Shown: piece by piece, positions 27,851 to 37,531 of the stretch
Layout: every line of letters starts with the position of its first letter
Numbering within the stretch: position 1 is the first letter of the stretch
Source: Alicyclobacillus tolerans
GTDB lineage: Bacteria > Bacillota > Bacilli > Alicyclobacillales > Alicyclobacillaceae
Assembly (NCBI RefSeq): GCF_900142255.1
Contig: NZ_FRAF01000004.1
Coordinates: forward strand, 94,981-158,980
Reading direction: 5' to 3'
DNA length: 64,000 nt
The notes under the pieces: generated by a model
What the model was told of the DNA's origin: nothing
Databases searched by the model: none
The model's input: only the letters and a program-made list of their open reading frames with translations
Program-made: the position numbers and the translations under genes

Positions 27851-29188
27851 TTATTCGAATTTTCTTTCCCTTTGAAGTTCCAAAATTAAATCTGAAAATG
27901 TTGGAAAAGAAATATCAACGGCTGACCAATTTTCAATAGTCACTTCTTGCTCAGCTGCCAAACCAGCCACTGCAAAACTCATCGCAATTCGATGGTCATG
28001 AAAACTATCCACCACTCCGCCGTTTAATTTTCCTCCTATAATAGTTAGCCCATCGTCTGCTTCTTCGACATGTACACCGAGCGTCTGAAGTCCTTTAGCC
28101 ATAGCTAAAATCCGGTCTGTTTCTTTAACTCTCAATTCTCCTGCACCGCGAATAGTGGTTTTTCCCTCTGCCACTGCTGCAGCTACGGCCAAAATGGGGA
28201 TTTCATCAATTAATGACGGGATTTCCTCAGGAAGAATATCCGTTCCACTGAGTGGTTGATAACGTACACGTACGTTTCCAAGAGGTTCGCCCGCACTCTC
28301 CCGTTGATTCAATATTTCCACATGGGCGCCCATCCTTTGTAATACCTTTAAAAATCCAATACGTGTAGGATTCAACCCTACATGCTCAATCGTTACATCG
28401 CTATCAGGAACAATAGCGGCAGCCACGAGCAGAAATGCAGCAGAAGATGCATCACCAGGTATTTCTACTGAGGTTGCACGCAGGGGTTGTTCTGCTCGAA
28501 TGGATATGTAGCGTTTTTCTCCCTCTTTTTCCATATCTACCTGGACTCCAAATCCAAGCAACATTCGTTCTGTGTGGTCACGGCTGGGTTGAGATTCAAT
28601 AATGGTGGTCACTCCACCAGCTTTTGGTGCATGTAACCCAGCCAACATCACTGCCGATTTGACTTGTGCGCTGGGAACGGGCAATGTATAGCGAATGGCT
28701 GAGAGTGGAGATTGGCCAATAAGAGCAAAAGGTGCGTAACTGCCTGAGCGCGCGTAAGCGATGGCTCCCATTTCTGCGAGTGGTTTCAGCACTCTTCCCA
28801 TGGGGCGACGGCGCAGAGAGTCATCTCCTGTCAAGCAGGCAAAAGAAACTTGACTAGCAATAGCTCCGCTGAAAAGACGAATGGTTGTCCCAGAATTACC
28901 GCAATCCAATACATTTTCAGGTTCTTTCAAAGACCCTCCAGTACCTTTAATGAGTAAGGACTCTTGCTCAAAAGAAACAGAGGCGCCCAGTTGTTTGGCC
29001 ACTTCCAGAGAAGAACGGCAATCAGCCGCATTCAACCATCCTTCAATGCGTGTTGTTCCCTCAGCCAGTAAAGCAAACAAGATAGCTCGATGGGTCATGG
29101 ACTTGTCTCCAGGAACGCGCACAGTTCCACTTAAGTTGGCTGTTTTTTTAAAAGTTCTACGATTCGGATGGGTTAAAGAAATTTTCAT
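27851..29188 (-). CDS. aroA: 3-phosphoshikimate 1-carboxyvinyltransferase (EPSP synthase), class II
   Basis: AroA joins shikimate-3-phosphate and phosphoenolpyruvate in the shikimate pathway. It shows PGDKSMTHR, GNSGTTIRL, SAQVKSAV, SRDHTERM and LNPTRIGF. These match all four diagnostic motifs of class II enzymes (G-D-K-S, S-A-Q-x-K, R-x-H-x-E, N-x-T-R), the group that is intrinsically less sensitive to glyphosate; sensitivity itself is inference. The length of 445 aa is typical. It overlaps the end of tyrA by 32 bases and is the last gene of the operon. Confidence 0.95.
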   Translation of the reverse strand: MKISLTHPNRRTFKKTANLSGTVRVPGDKSMTHRAILFALLAEGTTRIEGWLNAADCRSSLEVAKQLGASVSFEQESLLIKGTGGSLKEPENVLDCGNSGTTIRLFSGAIASQVSFACLTGDDSLRRRPMGRVLKPLAEMGAIAYARSGSYAPFALIGQSPLSAIRYTLPVPSAQVKSAVMLAGLHAPKAGGVTTIIESQPSRDHTERMLLGFGVQVDMEKEGEKRYISIRAEQPLRATSVEIPGDASSAAFLLVAAAIVPDSDVTIEHVGLNPTRIGFLKVLQRMGAHVEILNQRESAGEPLGNVRVRYQPLSGTDILPEEIPSLIDEIPILAVAAAVAEGKTTIRGAGELRVKETDRILAMAKGLQTLGVHVEEADDGLTIIGGKLNGGVVDSFHDHRIAMSFAVAGLAAEQEVTIENWSAVDISFPTFSDLILELQRERKFE

Positions 29189-30059
29189 GACTTTTCCACT
29201 CCTCCCATTCGTTTCTAGCTACTTGAGATCTCTTTAATTCGCTTTCTATACCTTGAAAATCTTGATTTTCTAGTAAAAATTTAAAACGTTTTAATGTATC
29301 TTCTATACGTTGTAAATGCAAAAGTATGGGTTCACGGTTTTGGTGGATAGTTTCTAACCAAAATTGGCTAGGAGAAGAAGCAAGTCGAGTGATGTCTCGA
29401 AATGCTGGCCCAGTGCATGCAGCAAGCAGTTTGGGATCGACTCCGCTGTTTATCCAATAATCTTCATAGGCAAGCATGACGCTCAGTGAAGTGAGATGAA
29501 CGGTATGCGAGACCACAGCCATCCATTCATCATGCAATTCAGCATTGTCGAGTATCACAAGATGAGCACCTGTGCCTTGAAGAAAATCTCGAAAATAATC
29601 TAATGCTGGCCAATTCTTTATGACAATCCAAGAACAATTAAGAAACAATTCAGCATTGGCCGATTGCGGACCGCCCACACTTTTTCCAGCCATCGGATGT
29701 GTAGGCAGAAACCTTTGACGCAATCCAAGTTGCTCTGCAACTTCACATATGCAACCTTTCACAGAACAAACGTCTATACACCATTCACAGTATGCAGAAA
29801 TTTTAGGGAGAAGTGAAATAGCCGCTTCAACTGGCACCGCGAGCAATCCAATCGTGTATGACCTATCAGAGGCGGTTTTCTCCATATCATCCCAGGAGGC
29901 AAACACATGAGTAAAAACGTCTAACTGCATTGCCTCCTGACGATGTGAAGGGTGATTTTCCAAACCATAAAAAATCCAGTCAGGATGCTTTTCTTTCCAA
30001 GCAAGCGCTAGTGAAACCCCGATTAAGCCGCATCCTACCACAAGTACACGCACGTTCAT
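29157..30059 (-). CDS. tyrA: prephenate dehydrogenase, without ACT domain
   Basis: TyrA oxidatively decarboxylates prephenate to 4-hydroxyphenylpyruvate for tyrosine synthesis. The NAD-binding motif [15 protein letters not shown] opens the protein. [14 protein letters not shown] carries the conserved catalytic His region, and [18 protein letters not shown] matches the helical dimer domain. It has 300 aa and ends before the ACT domain of the Bacillus subtilis enzyme (about 370 aa), so tyrosine feedback would have to work differently. It overlaps aroF by 4 bases upstream. Confidence 0.92.
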   Translation of the reverse strand: MNVRVLVVGCGLIGVSLALAWKEKHPDWIFYGLENHPSHRQEAMQLDVFTHVFASWDDMEKTASDRSYTIGLLAVPVEAAISLLPKISAYCEWCIDVCSVKGCICEVAEQLGLRQRFLPTHPMAGKSVGGPQSANAELFLNCSWIVIKNWPALDYFRDFLQGTGAHLVILDNAELHDEWMAVVSHTVHLTSLSVMLAYEDYWINSGVDPKLLAACTGPAFRDITRLASSPSQFWLETIHQNREPILLHLQRIEDTLKRFKFLLENQDFQGIESELKRSQVARNEWEEWKSHENFFNPSES

Positions 30060-31090
30060 TGGTTTGTGTTTGCCGACGTTACTTCTGGATTTAGCACGCG
30101 AACAATGCGATTGACTTCCTCTATAAGATTCTCAAAGTTTTCCAAAGTCAAAGATTGTGGTCCATCGGAGAGAGCTTCTTGCGGGTTGGGATGTACTTCC
30201 ACAATTAAGCCGTGCGCACCAGCAGCCATAGCCGCCCGGCTCATGGCAGTCACATAGCGCCATTTTCCAACTCCATGTGAAGGATCGACAATGACGGGTA
30301 GATGCGATAAGTGTTTCACTACAGGTACAGCGTTTAAGTCGAGTGTGTTGCGCGTATATGTTTCAAATGTGCGAATACCTCGTTCACAAAGAATAACATT
30401 AGGGTTGCCTTCAGACAAAATATACTCTGCAGACATCAGCCATTCTTCAATCGTGTTGCTAAAACCACGCTTTAGCAATACAGGTGTTTGTGTACGTCCA
30501 ACAGCGCGCAGCAACGCGTAGTTTTGCATATTGCGTGCACCAATTTGAAGAATGTCTACATAGTCAACCATCAGATTGACGGTTTCTGGTTCCATCACTT
30601 CGCTGATTATCGGCAGTCCTGTTATTTCACGAGCTTCAGCCATATATTTAAGTCCCTCTTCGCCAAGCCCTTGAAAAGAATACGGGGACGATCGCGGTTT
30701 AAATGCCCCACCGCGCAAAATGTGAGCGCCTGCTTCTTTTACACGCTGAGCAATTTCAATCATCCCTGTCCGTGACTCGACAGAACAGGGGCCCGCCATA
30801 TACACCGGTTCTGGACCACCAATTTTCAAGTTGCCTACAGAAATGACAGTGTCAAGAGGATGAAAATCCCGCGAAGCTAATTTAAATGGATTACTCACAG
30901 AAACCACCTTTTCTACGCATTCCAGCGATTCAACTGCTAATTCACCCACACGTTCCTTGGCACCGATTACACCAATAATTGTTTTTTCAATTCCTTGTGA
31001 GACGTGAACACCAAGTCCTTTACTGCGCAATAACTCACTGACCCGCTCCACATCTTGTTCTGTTGCTCCTGTTTTCAAAACGATAATCAT
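30056..31090 (-). CDS. aroF: 3-deoxy-7-phosphoheptulonate (DAHP) synthase, type I-beta
   Basis: The enzyme condenses phosphoenolpyruvate and erythrose-4-phosphate, the first step of aromatic synthesis. Residues 1-70 form the ferredoxin-like regulatory domain seen in Thermotoga-type enzymes. The barrel follows with [39 protein letters not shown] and [10 protein letters not shown]. The start is taken at ATG 31090 ([10 protein letters not shown]); the upstream in-frame GTG at 31102 touches the ribosome site. Its place between trpA and tyrA is unusual: Bacillus subtilis has hisC here and keeps its DAHP synthase elsewhere. Confidence 0.93.
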   Translation of the reverse strand: MIIVLKTGATEQDVERVSELLRSKGLGVHVSQGIEKTIIGVIGAKERVGELAVESLECVEKVVSVSNPFKLASRDFHPLDTVISVGNLKIGGPEPVYMAGPCSVESRTGMIEIAQRVKEAGAHILRGGAFKPRSSPYSFQGLGEEGLKYMAEAREITGLPIISEVMEPETVNLMVDYVDILQIGARNMQNYALLRAVGRTQTPVLLKRGFSNTIEEWLMSAEYILSEGNPNVILCERGIRTFETYTRNTLDLNAVPVVKHLSHLPVIVDPSHGVGKWRYVTAMSRAAMAAGAHGLIVEVHPNPQEALSDGPQSLTLENFENLIEEVNRIVRVLNPEVTSANTNQ

Positions 31091-31119
31091 GCTTCTCTCC
31101 ACTCCTTTTTTCTGCGCTG

Positions 31120-31914
31120 CTATTGAACAGCCGTCTGTAATTCTTTGAAAAATTCTGTAATTGTTGACAACATCGCATCTTGACCTTGATCCAGCGATTG
31201 TCCAATGCGTCGCACAAAAGCGCTACCCACAATCACTCCATCAGCATAAGCTGCAATATTTTGAGCCTGCTCAGGAGTGGATACACCAAATCCAACAGCC
31301 ACAGGCAATGGGGTGGATTGTCGTACCGTACGCACTAACTCTTCCACACGTTCGGACATTTGTACCCGTTCACCTGTTACACCAAGCGATGAAACACAAT
31401 AGACAAACCCGCGGGCCTCACTGCTGATGGACGCGATTCTGTCTCGACCTGACGTAGGCGTAACCAAGGGAATCAGGGCTATATCAGCTGCATCGGCAGC
31501 TTGACGGACGTCCACACTCTCTTCAAAAGGCAAATCAGGTATGATAATGCCATCTGCGCCTGCTTTCCTAGCATCCTGAAAGAAGCGTTCCAATCCATAT
31601 TGAAAGACAGGATTAACGTAAGAGAATAAGATAAGTCCTGCTTCCGATTCGCGACGTAACAACTGTGTCATTTCAAAGATTCTTGGCAATGAAAACCCAG
31701 ATTGTAGACTGCGCAATGCTGCGTCTTGAATCACTTTCCCATCTGCCAATGGGTCAGAATACGGTATACCAATTTCAACGAGATCGGCCCCTGCTTGCAA
31801 AAGAGCGCGGAAACAAGCGAGCGAATCGTCAAAATTTGGATCACCTGCTGTCAAAAAGGGCAGGATAGCCGCTTTTCCCTTGCGTTTTTCAAACGCCTTC
31901 TGAATGCGTTCCAA
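31120..31914 (-). CDS. trpA: tryptophan synthase alpha subunit
   Basis: TrpA splits indole-glycerol phosphate and channels indole to Trp[12 protein letters not shown] contains the start of the barrel, and [19 protein letters not shown] holds the catalytic Glu and Asp. [13 protein letters not shown] is the phosphate loop. A TTG at 31914 is chosen: AGAGGAGG lies 8 bases upstream and the protein then starts LERIQKAFE, like other TrpA proteins. Longer frames begin at 31950 or 31983. It overlaps trpB by 26 bases. Confidence 0.92.
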   Translation of the reverse strand: MERIQKAFEKRKGKAAILPFLTAGDPNFDDSLACFRALLQAGADLVEIGIPYSDPLADGKVIQDAALRSLQSGFSLPRIFEMTQLLRRESEAGLILFSYVNPVFQYGLERFFQDARKAGADGIIIPDLPFEESVDVRQAADAADIALIPLVTPTSGRDRIASISSEARGFVYCVSSLGVTGERVQMSERVEELVRTVRQSTPLPVAVGFGVSTPEQAQNIAAYADGVIVGSAFVRRIGQSLDQGQDAMLSTITEFFKELQTAVQ

Positions 31915-33112
31915 ACGAAATTCCTCCTCTGGCGGCAACTTGTTCCACATCTTTGTCTCCACGTCCAGATAGACAGACCACAATAATCTCGTCCTTACTT
32001 AGTGTAGGAGCATCCTTTACAACTTGGGCCACAGCGTGGGCACTCTCTAACGCTGGAATAATGCCTTCTGTACGGGAGAGCATGTAAAAAGCTTCAAGCG
32101 CCTGTTGGTCAGTCACTGGTACATAGCGAGCTCTCCCGCTCTGATGCAGCCAAGCGTGTTCTGGACCAATACCTGGATAATCCAGTCCAGCGGAAATACT
32201 GTGCGCCGGTGTCACTTGTCCGTATTCGTCCTGCATTAAATAAGTCATGGCCCCATGTATGACACCCGGTTTGCCGCGAGCGATAGAAGCAGCATGCTTT
32301 TCTGTGTCAATCCCTTCACCTGCCGCTTCGCAGCCAATCAATTCTACAGATGAATCTTCTATAAACGGATAGAAGATACCCATAGCGTTGCTGCCACCAC
32401 CTACACACGCGTAAATCCGATTGGGCAAACGACCTTCCAATTCGAGAATTTGTTGCTTTGTCTCGTCGCCAATCACCCTTTGGAAATCGCGCACAATTTG
32501 TGGATAAGGGTGAGGGCCTACAACCGAACCAATAATGTAATACGTGTCCTCCACATGTTCGACCCAGTGACGGATGGCTTCGTTGGTCGCATCTTTGAGT
32601 GTGCGCGTACCTGAAGTGGCTGCCACGACTTCTGCTCCCAGCATGCGCATGCGAAATACGTTGAGTGCCTGGCGCTGCATATCTTCCTCGCCCATGAAAA
32701 CCGTGCAGGATAAGCCGAATTTAGCCGCTACTGTGGCAGATGCTACCCCATGCTGTCCGGCTCCTGTTTCAGCAATAATCCTTTTTTTTCCTGTGTGTAA
32801 AGCGAGCAGTGCCTGGCCTATTGTGTTGTTGATTTTATGTGCTCCTGTATGGTTCAGGTCTTCACGTTTTAAATAAATTTTCGCGCCACCCAGACTTTTA
32901 CTCAGATTTTCAGCATAATAAAGTCCGGATGGACGCCCTACATAGGTGCGTAGATGATAGTCCAATTCTTTGCGGAAATCGTTGCTTGCCATCAAACGAT
33001 GAAAGTCGGCTTCTAACTGGTGTAAGGCAGCCATGAGTGTTTCTGGAACATAGCGTCCGCCAAACGGACCAAATCGACCAGCGGCGTCAGGAAAGTTTGT
33101 TGGTATGGACAA
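31889..33112 (-). CDS. trpB: tryptophan synthase beta subunit
   Basis: This PLP enzyme condenses indole and serine to tryptophan. [14 protein letters not shown] contains the PLP Lys (residue 93), ETGAGQHG the catalytic Glu, and [10 protein letters not shown] the phosphate-binding loop. At 407 aa it is a TrpB1-type subunit that pairs with TrpA. The start is a TTG at 33112 after AAAGGGTG. It overlaps trpF by 26 bases upstream and trpA downstream. Confidence 0.96.
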   Translation of the reverse strand: MSIPTNFPDAAGRFGPFGGRYVPETLMAALHQLEADFHRLMASNDFRKELDYHLRTYVGRPSGLYYAENLSKSLGGAKIYLKREDLNHTGAHKINNTIGQALLALHTGKKRIIAETGAGQHGVASATVAAKFGLSCTVFMGEEDMQRQALNVFRMRMLGAEVVAATSGTRTLKDATNEAIRHWVEHVEDTYYIIGSVVGPHPYPQIVRDFQRVIGDETKQQILELEGRLPNRIYACVGGGSNAMGIFYPFIEDSSVELIGCEAAGEGIDTEKHAASIARGKPGVIHGAMTYLMQDEYGQVTPAHSISAGLDYPGIGPEHAWLHQSGRARYVPVTDQQALEAFYMLSRTEGIIPALESAHAVAQVVKDAPTLSKDEIIVVCLSGRGDKDVEQVAARGGISFGTHSEGV

Positions 33113-33773
33113 ACGAGTTCACCCTTTCTAAAAAAACAGCAATTTTTTCTGAAGATTTTCTACCGCCGATCTCGACTCCTGAAGACACATCCAGTCCATA
33201 AGGAATGGTCACGGAGAGTAAATGTGATACGTTGTCAGGCCGTAAACCCCCTGCTATCCAAATCGGATCGCCAGGAAAAAAACGCAATATCTGAGGGAGC
33301 AGATGCCAGTCAAAAGATTTTCCCCAGCCACCCGTAACGCCCTCACTTGAATTGGGAGCTGCCGCGTCAAGAAGCAAGGCATCTGTCGCTGAACGGTAAT
33401 GCTCTATAGCAGCCTGCACTTGTCCTGATGAATCACTGGTGGACACCGATATGGCCTTCCAGACCTGCAGTCCATGTCTACGAATTTCCTCACAATCTTG
33501 CAAAGATTCCTGACCGTGTAACTGGGCTACTGTAAAACCTGCTCTATGGCAGCGTTCTATGACTTCCTCAACCGATTGATTGGCAAAAACACCTACAGCT
33601 TGAACTTGATGTTCTAACGCTTGCACCATAACTTTTGCGTCATCCGGATCAATATAGCGTCGGCTGGCTTGGACTTGAACAAAACCTATATGGGAAACCA
33701 GCGGATGCTGCGCAAAATCCAAATTGTCTCCTGCTTTCAAACCACATATCTTAACTTTAGGTCGAATCATCAA
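33087..33773 (-). CDS. trpF: phosphoribosylanthranilate isomerase
   Basis: TrpF performs the Amadori rearrangement of phosphoribosylanthranilate. The N-terminal KICGLK carries the catalytic Cys, VQLHGQES is the second conserved strand, and [11 protein letters not shown] plus GLDVSSGVE form the phosphate site and the catalytic Asp region. The length of 228 aa is slightly long. It overlaps trpC by 4 bases. Confidence 0.94.
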   Translation of the reverse strand: MMIRPKVKICGLKAGDNLDFAQHPLVSHIGFVQVQASRRYIDPDDAKVMVQALEHQVQAVGVFANQSVEEVIERCHRAGFTVAQLHGQESLQDCEEIRRHGLQVWKAISVSTSDSSGQVQAAIEHYRSATDALLLDAAAPNSSEGVTGGWGKSFDWHLLPQILRFFPGDPIWIAGGLRPDNVSHLLSVTIPYGLDVSSGVEIGGRKSSEKIAVFLERVNSFVHTNKLS

Positions 33774-34567
33774 TAAGACCCTTTGACAAGCGGAAATCGT
33801 TTGACTTGAAATCCTCGTAAAACGCCTGGCAGTTGATCGTCCCCTTGACGCATCAACGTCTCACCAATTAACAAACCACTCACTCCGGCAATAGCTACTC
33901 TTTGAGCGTCATCCGGGGTCGCCATACCACTTTCTGACAGTACAGGTATGGATGAAGGAATTTGCGTCATCAATTGTTCGGTCGTTTGCAAGGAGACTTC
34001 AAAAGTGTGCAAGTTTCGATTGTTAATACCTAGAATATCAGGTTCAACAGCCAAAGCGGTTTCAAGTTCGCGTTCATTGTGAATTTCAATAAGTGTTTCC
34101 AGGCCTAATTCTGCCGCAAAATGGCGCAATTCTGCCAGACGCTCGGAAGATAAAGCAGCAACAATCAAAAGAACAATATCCGCTCCAGCTGCATGAGCTT
34201 CCCGAAGCTGTTTTTCTGAAATGATAAAGTCTTTCCGCAGTACAGGTATTTGGACAGACTCAGCAATTTCCCGTAAATCTTGAAGGGATCCGCGAAAAAA
34301 GGTTTGATCTGTCAAAACTGAAACTGCTGCTGCTCCAGCGTCTTCGTATCTTTTGGCACGTTCTACAGGTAGCAGTGTGTCAACTATAATGCCTTTCGAT
34401 GGACTGGCTCTTTTAAATTCAGCAACAATTTGCAAATGATCAGATTCAAGCAGTCGTTTTCGCAGGCTTGGTTTTAGGGTAATGTTTCTCTCAAAAGTGG
34501 GTCGATCCGGCAATGCAGTTACTTCCTGTTCCTTTACACGCAAAATTTCTTCCAGAAAACTGCTCAC
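33770..34567 (-). CDS. trpC: indole-3-glycerol phosphate synthase
   Basis: TrpC closes the indole ring. AEFKRASPSKG contains the catalytic Lys, SVLTDQTFFRGS and VLRKDFIISEKQL the second Lys, and GINNRNLHTFEV and SESGMATPDDA complete the barrel signature. The length of 265 aa is standard. It overlaps trpD and trpF by 4 bases each, so translation is probably coupled. Confidence 0.95.
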   Translation of the reverse strand: MSSFLEEILRVKEQEVTALPDRPTFERNITLKPSLRKRLLESDHLQIVAEFKRASPSKGIIVDTLLPVERAKRYEDAGAAAVSVLTDQTFFRGSLQDLREIAESVQIPVLRKDFIISEKQLREAHAAGADIVLLIVAALSSERLAELRHFAAELGLETLIEIHNERELETALAVEPDILGINNRNLHTFEVSLQTTEQLMTQIPSSIPVLSESGMATPDDAQRVAIAGVSGLLIGETLMRQGDDQLPGVLRGFQVKRFPLVKGSY

Positions 34568-35625
34568 GAGATGATCCCCTCCTCTGCTTTACCTATTGTC
34601 TGTGCATCTTGCGAAGATTGCACGAGTTGCTGAAGTTTCGCTAAGGCTGCACCGCTTTTCAAAATTTGTTGAGCGACAGCGACACCCTCTCGGATGGAAT
34701 TTGATTGTCCAGCAACGTACAAAGCGGCGGCTGCATTGTATAAAACAGCATTCAATATGGCTCCTGGCCTTTGTTGAGCAAACAAATCCAACATCATTCG
34801 GGCATTATCAGCAGCGTCCCCGCCCACTAACTCGGATACATCAGCTCTTGGCAAACTTACTTCTTCTGGTGTCAGCGTATAGTTACGAATGTTGCCGGAA
34901 CACAGTTCAGCTACCAAAGTTTCTCCAGACAATGTGAACTCATCCAATCCATCACTGCCATGCATTACGAGTGCATGTTCACTGCCAAGTTTCAGCAGGG
35001 CTTCTGCGACTATGGGAACGAGATCGGCTTTAAAAACTCCAATGACCTGCCGCTTGACATGAGCTGGATTGGTCAGCGGACCTAGAATGTTGAAAATCGT
35101 CCGAAAACCAAGCTGTTGGCGAGGTTTTGCAGCGTATTTCATGGCAGGATGGTACGTACGCGCATAAAGAAAACAAATTCCTGCTTCGTTTAAGCAGTAC
35201 TCTGCCTGATGAGGTTCTAGTGTCACACTGACCCCTAACTGTTCTAAAACGTCGGCACTGCCGCTGCGACTGGTAGCACTCCGGTTTCCATGTTTAGCAA
35301 CGGGAACACCTGCGGCGGCAGCTACGATAGCTGCTGCAGTCGATATATTAAACGTATTCCGTCCATCTCCGCCTGTACCGCAAGTGTCTATTGCGTTTTC
35401 TGGGGCTGTTATGCGCAGGCTGTGCGAGCGCATGGCGCTAGCAAATGCTGCAATTTCATCAGAAGTTTCGCCGCGCATAGCTAAAGCTGTCAGGACGGCA
35501 GCGGTTTGAATTTCCGTTACTTCTCCTTGCATAAGCGTTTGTGTAAAAGCTTCAGCAAGCGGAAAAGATAATGTTTCCCCTTTTGTTAAACGTTGCAGAA
35601 TGTCTTGAACCAACGATTGAGACAT
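34564..35625 (-). CDS. trpD: anthranilate phosphoribosyltransferase
   Basis: TrpD transfers phosphoribose to anthranilate. DTCGTGGDGRNTFNIST is the PRPP-binding loop, and KHGNRSATSRSGSADVLE the anthranilate channel signature. It is the first gene behind the trp promoter and attenuator: no trpE or trpG precedes it, so anthranilate must be made by genes outside the window. ATG 35625 is chosen over the GTG at 35631 by spacing from GAGGAG. The ribosome site consists of GAG triplets spaced 2 bases apart, which could bind TRAP directly. Confidence 0.95.
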   Translation of the reverse strand: MSQSLVQDILQRLTKGETLSFPLAEAFTQTLMQGEVTEIQTAAVLTALAMRGETSDEIAAFASAMRSHSLRITAPENAIDTCGTGGDGRNTFNISTAAAIVAAAAGVPVAKHGNRSATSRSGSADVLEQLGVSVTLEPHQAEYCLNEAGICFLYARTYHPAMKYAAKPRQQLGFRTIFNILGPLTNPAHVKRQVIGVFKADLVPIVAEALLKLGSEHALVMHGSDGLDEFTLSGETLVAELCSGNIRNYTLTPEEVSLPRADVSELVGGDAADNARMMLDLFAQQRPGAILNAVLYNAAAALYVAGQSNSIREGVAVAQQILKSGAALAKLQQLVQSSQDAQTIGKAEEGIIS

Positions 35626-35643
35626 CTCCACTCAACTCCTCTT
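35626..35643 (-). promoter_or_regulatory. GAG-triplet run over the trpD ribosome site, possible second TRAP site
   Basis: In the RNA sense the bases read AAG-ag-GAG-uu-GAG-ug-GAG and end directly at the trpD ATG. Thirteen bases (GAGTTGAGTGGAG) are identical to part of the leader TRAP array. Four triplets are fewer than a normal TRAP site, so this may be only a purine-rich ribosome site. Confidence 0.4.
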
Positions 35644-35700
35644 GAGAATACATTAGGAGCAAGAGTGGTGAAGCATGAAGACGGTTTGCGTTTCGGCGCA

Positions 35701-35751
35701 AAAGCAAAAACACCCACAAGCTAGGAGGAGATTCAACCTAACCTGTGGATG
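35701..35751 (-). terminator. trp attenuator terminator
   Basis: In the RNA sense a 15-bp stem with three wobble pairs forms between 35751-35737 and 35725-35711 around an 11-base loop, followed by UUUUUGCUUU. It lies between the trp promoter and trpD. The base of its 5' arm, AUCCACA (35750-35744), is perfectly complementary to UGUGGAU (35883-35877) in the triplet array, giving a mutually exclusive antiterminator. Confidence 0.8.
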
Positions 35752-35851
35752 CACGGTCAATGGCCTATTAAGCTGCCTTAATGTCGGCAACTATCTTCTC
35801 CATGAACGCACTTTTACGCTGATTCATTCGCCAAAAGACGAAGAAACATCG

Positions 35852-35901
35852 CTCTGCTCCACTCAACTCTCCTCAAATCCACACTCGACTCGTCTATACT
35901 T
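35852..35901 (-). promoter_or_regulatory. TRAP (MtrB) binding array in trp leader RNA
   Basis: In the RNA sense eight canonical triplets occur: UAG (35896-35894), GAG at 35891, 35886, then, after a 9-base gap UGUGGAUUU, GAG at 35874, 35869, 35864, 35859 and 35854. Spacers inside the two blocks are exactly 2 bases. An AAG lies 2 bases before the UAG, and the gap can hold one degenerate triplet. This is the pattern bound by the 11-subunit trp RNA-binding attenuation protein of Bacillus. No mtrB gene is in the window. Confidence 0.8.
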
Positions 35902-35912
35902 CACTGTAGGCT

Positions 35913-35931
35913 GCCGTCCTTATAAGACGGC
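35913..35931 (-). promoter_or_regulatory. 5' stem-loop of trp leader
   Basis: GCCGTC and GACGGC form a 6-bp stem with a 7-base loop, about 35 bases after the predicted transcription start and 12 bases before the triplet array. A 5' stem-loop in this position assists TRAP binding in Bacillus subtilis. Confidence 0.6.
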
Positions 35932-35972
35932 TTACTGGTATATTCGTAAAAAACGTAAAATCCTTTCTTGCG

Positions 35973-36001
35973 ATCATACGCAAAATTATCCTATGCGTCA
36001 A
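35973..36001 (-). promoter_or_regulatory. sigma-A promoter of trpDCFBA
   Basis: TTGACG (36001-35996) and TATGAT (35978-35973) are spaced by exactly 17 bases on the minus strand. The -35 box begins 16 bases after the aroH stop, the same location as the internal trp promoter in Bacillus subtilis. Confidence 0.8.
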
Positions 36002-36016
36002 CAGGCAGGTTTCTCC

Positions 36017-36391
36017 TTAGACGTTTTTTTGAGCGAGATCGGGCCGTAATACAATAGCTTCACCTAAATACACGTGCTGCAATGCTTCTTGGGTTTTATG
36101 CGTGTTGACGTGCATCAAAACCCGAATACAGCGGCTCTTGCTATTTTCAATCGGCAATTCTGTCGCGCACATGAGAGGAACCCACTGCCAACCAGGACGC
36201 GAACGGACCGCTTCTGCCGGGAAGGCGGCTGTCAGATCGGCGGTCATGGTAAAAAGAATACTCGCCACATCATCTACGTCAATTTCATTAAGTTCTACAA
36301 TGGTATCTACCAATTCGCGAGTAGCCGTGTGAATTGCTAAGGGTGAGTTTTCACTTGCGCAAATAGCCCCTCGAATACCCCGTACTTTCAT
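36017..36391 (-). CDS. aroH: chorismate mutase, AroH type
   Basis: AroH rearranges chorismate to prephenate, feeding tyrosine and phenylalanine synthesis. The start MKVRGIRGAIC includes the active-site Arg, and DVASILFTMTADLTAAFPAEAVR and VPLMCATELPI match the trimeric alpha/beta-barrel family. It has 124 aa, as in Bacillus subtilis. It stands between aroB and the trp promoter. Confidence 0.93.
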   Translation of the reverse strand: MKVRGIRGAICASENSPLAIHTATRELVDTIVELNEIDVDDVASILFTMTADLTAAFPAEAVRSRPGWQWVPLMCATELPIENSKSRCIRVLMHVNTHKTQEALQHVYLGEAIVLRPDLAQKNV

Positions 36392-36448
36392 ATTCTGTTC
36401 TCTCCTCTCACATGGGACACGCGGCTTGGTATTCTAGGGTCTGCTCAA

Positions 36449-37531
36449 TCAGCGAGACTCATTATCCTGCCAAGCCAACCTGACCAGGTCTTTATCTATA
36501 TTTTTTATAATTCTTACTTGACCAATCCGTTCTGGTAAAGCAAAAGTCCAACCGTCCTGAGAGTTTTTCTTATCCAGTTGAAGATAAGGAATCAATTCAT
36601 CAAAGGCCATTCCCTTGTCCTGAGTTGGTAAGCCATGCAGCTCCAAGCATTCAATGATTTTTTGTTTATCATCTTCACTGAGCAACCCTAATCGCTTTGC
36701 CAAATAGGATTCTACAGCTAACCCAATCGATATGGCCTCTCCATGAGACCAGCGGTATTCGCTTTTGGCTTCTACGGCATGGCCAATCGTATGTCCCGCA
36801 TTGAGAACCATACGCCATTCTGCCTCTTGTTCATCCGCTTCAACCACGTCAATTTTTACTTGCATAGCTTGACTGAGCATGGTTATGGAGGCCGCACCTC
36901 CCGGATAGCTGCGGTACGGAGATTGGTAAAGCTCAGTAAACAGTTTTTCCGATCCGATAATGGCGTGTTTGATCACTTCTGCCATACCACTTGCCCAATC
37001 TCGCTGAGATAGGGATTCTAGCATTTCAACATCGTACCAGATAGCAACAGGGGAATAAAAAGATCCGACTAAATTTTTAGCATACTTTAAATTGACGCCA
37101 ACTTTGCCTCCCAGACTACTGTCATGGGCTAACAATGTGGTCGGAGCTTGGATATAACGCAGGCCTCGCAGATAAGTAGCGGCTACAAACCCAGTCAGAT
37201 CTCCTACCACACCACCCCCCCAAGCAACCAGCATATCTTCCCGACGAATTTGTAATTGAGCCAGTTTACTATATATCGTTTCAGCTGTTTCCAGAGACTT
37301 ACTAGCTTCTCCAGCTGTCACGGTCAGCAAATGAGTCTCAGCCATTTGTTGCAAGGTTTCGAGAAAAATTTGAGTTTTTCGTGTCGAAACCACATGATGA
37401 TCGGTCACAACAACAATTTTCCCGGGCTTCTTTTCCCCAGAAGGCCAATATTCAGCACAGCGTTCCAGTAACTGTTCGCCAATCCAAACAGGATAATGGC
37501 GACTTTTACTTCGCACCTCGAGTTTCATCAT
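36449..37531 (-). CDS. aroB: 3-dehydroquinate synthase
   Basis: AroB cyclises DAHP to 3-dehydroquinate using NAD and zinc. AWGGGVVGDLTGFVAATYLRG is the glycine-rich NAD loop, followed by the substrate-binding PTTLLAHDSSLGGKVGVN and the zinc ligands NAGHTIGHAVE and WSHGEAISIGL. The length of 360 aa is typical. It overlaps aroC by 4 bases. Confidence 0.95.
   Translation of the reverse strand: MMKLEVRSKSRHYPVWIGEQLLERCAEYWPSGEKKPGKIVVVTDHHVVSTRKTQIFLETLQQMAETHLLTVTAGEASKSLETAETIYSKLAQLQIRREDMLVAWGGGVVGDLTGFVAATYLRGLRYIQAPTTLLAHDSSLGGKVGVNLKYAKNLVGSFYSPVAIWYDVEMLESLSQRDWASGMAEVIKHAIIGSEKLFTELYQSPYRSYPGGAASITMLSQAMQVKIDVVEADEQEAEWRMVLNAGHTIGHAVEAKSEYRWSHGEAISIGLAVESYLAKRLGLLSEDDKQKIIECLELHGLPTQDKGMAFDELIPYLQLDKKNSQDGWTFALPERIGQVRIIKNIDKDLVRLAWQDNESR

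Noticed and set aside
35757..35812. 11-codon ORF (MEKIVADIKAA) in the trp leader as a leader peptide
   Set aside because: It has no tryptophan codons and only a weak ribosome site, and the triplet array already explains control.
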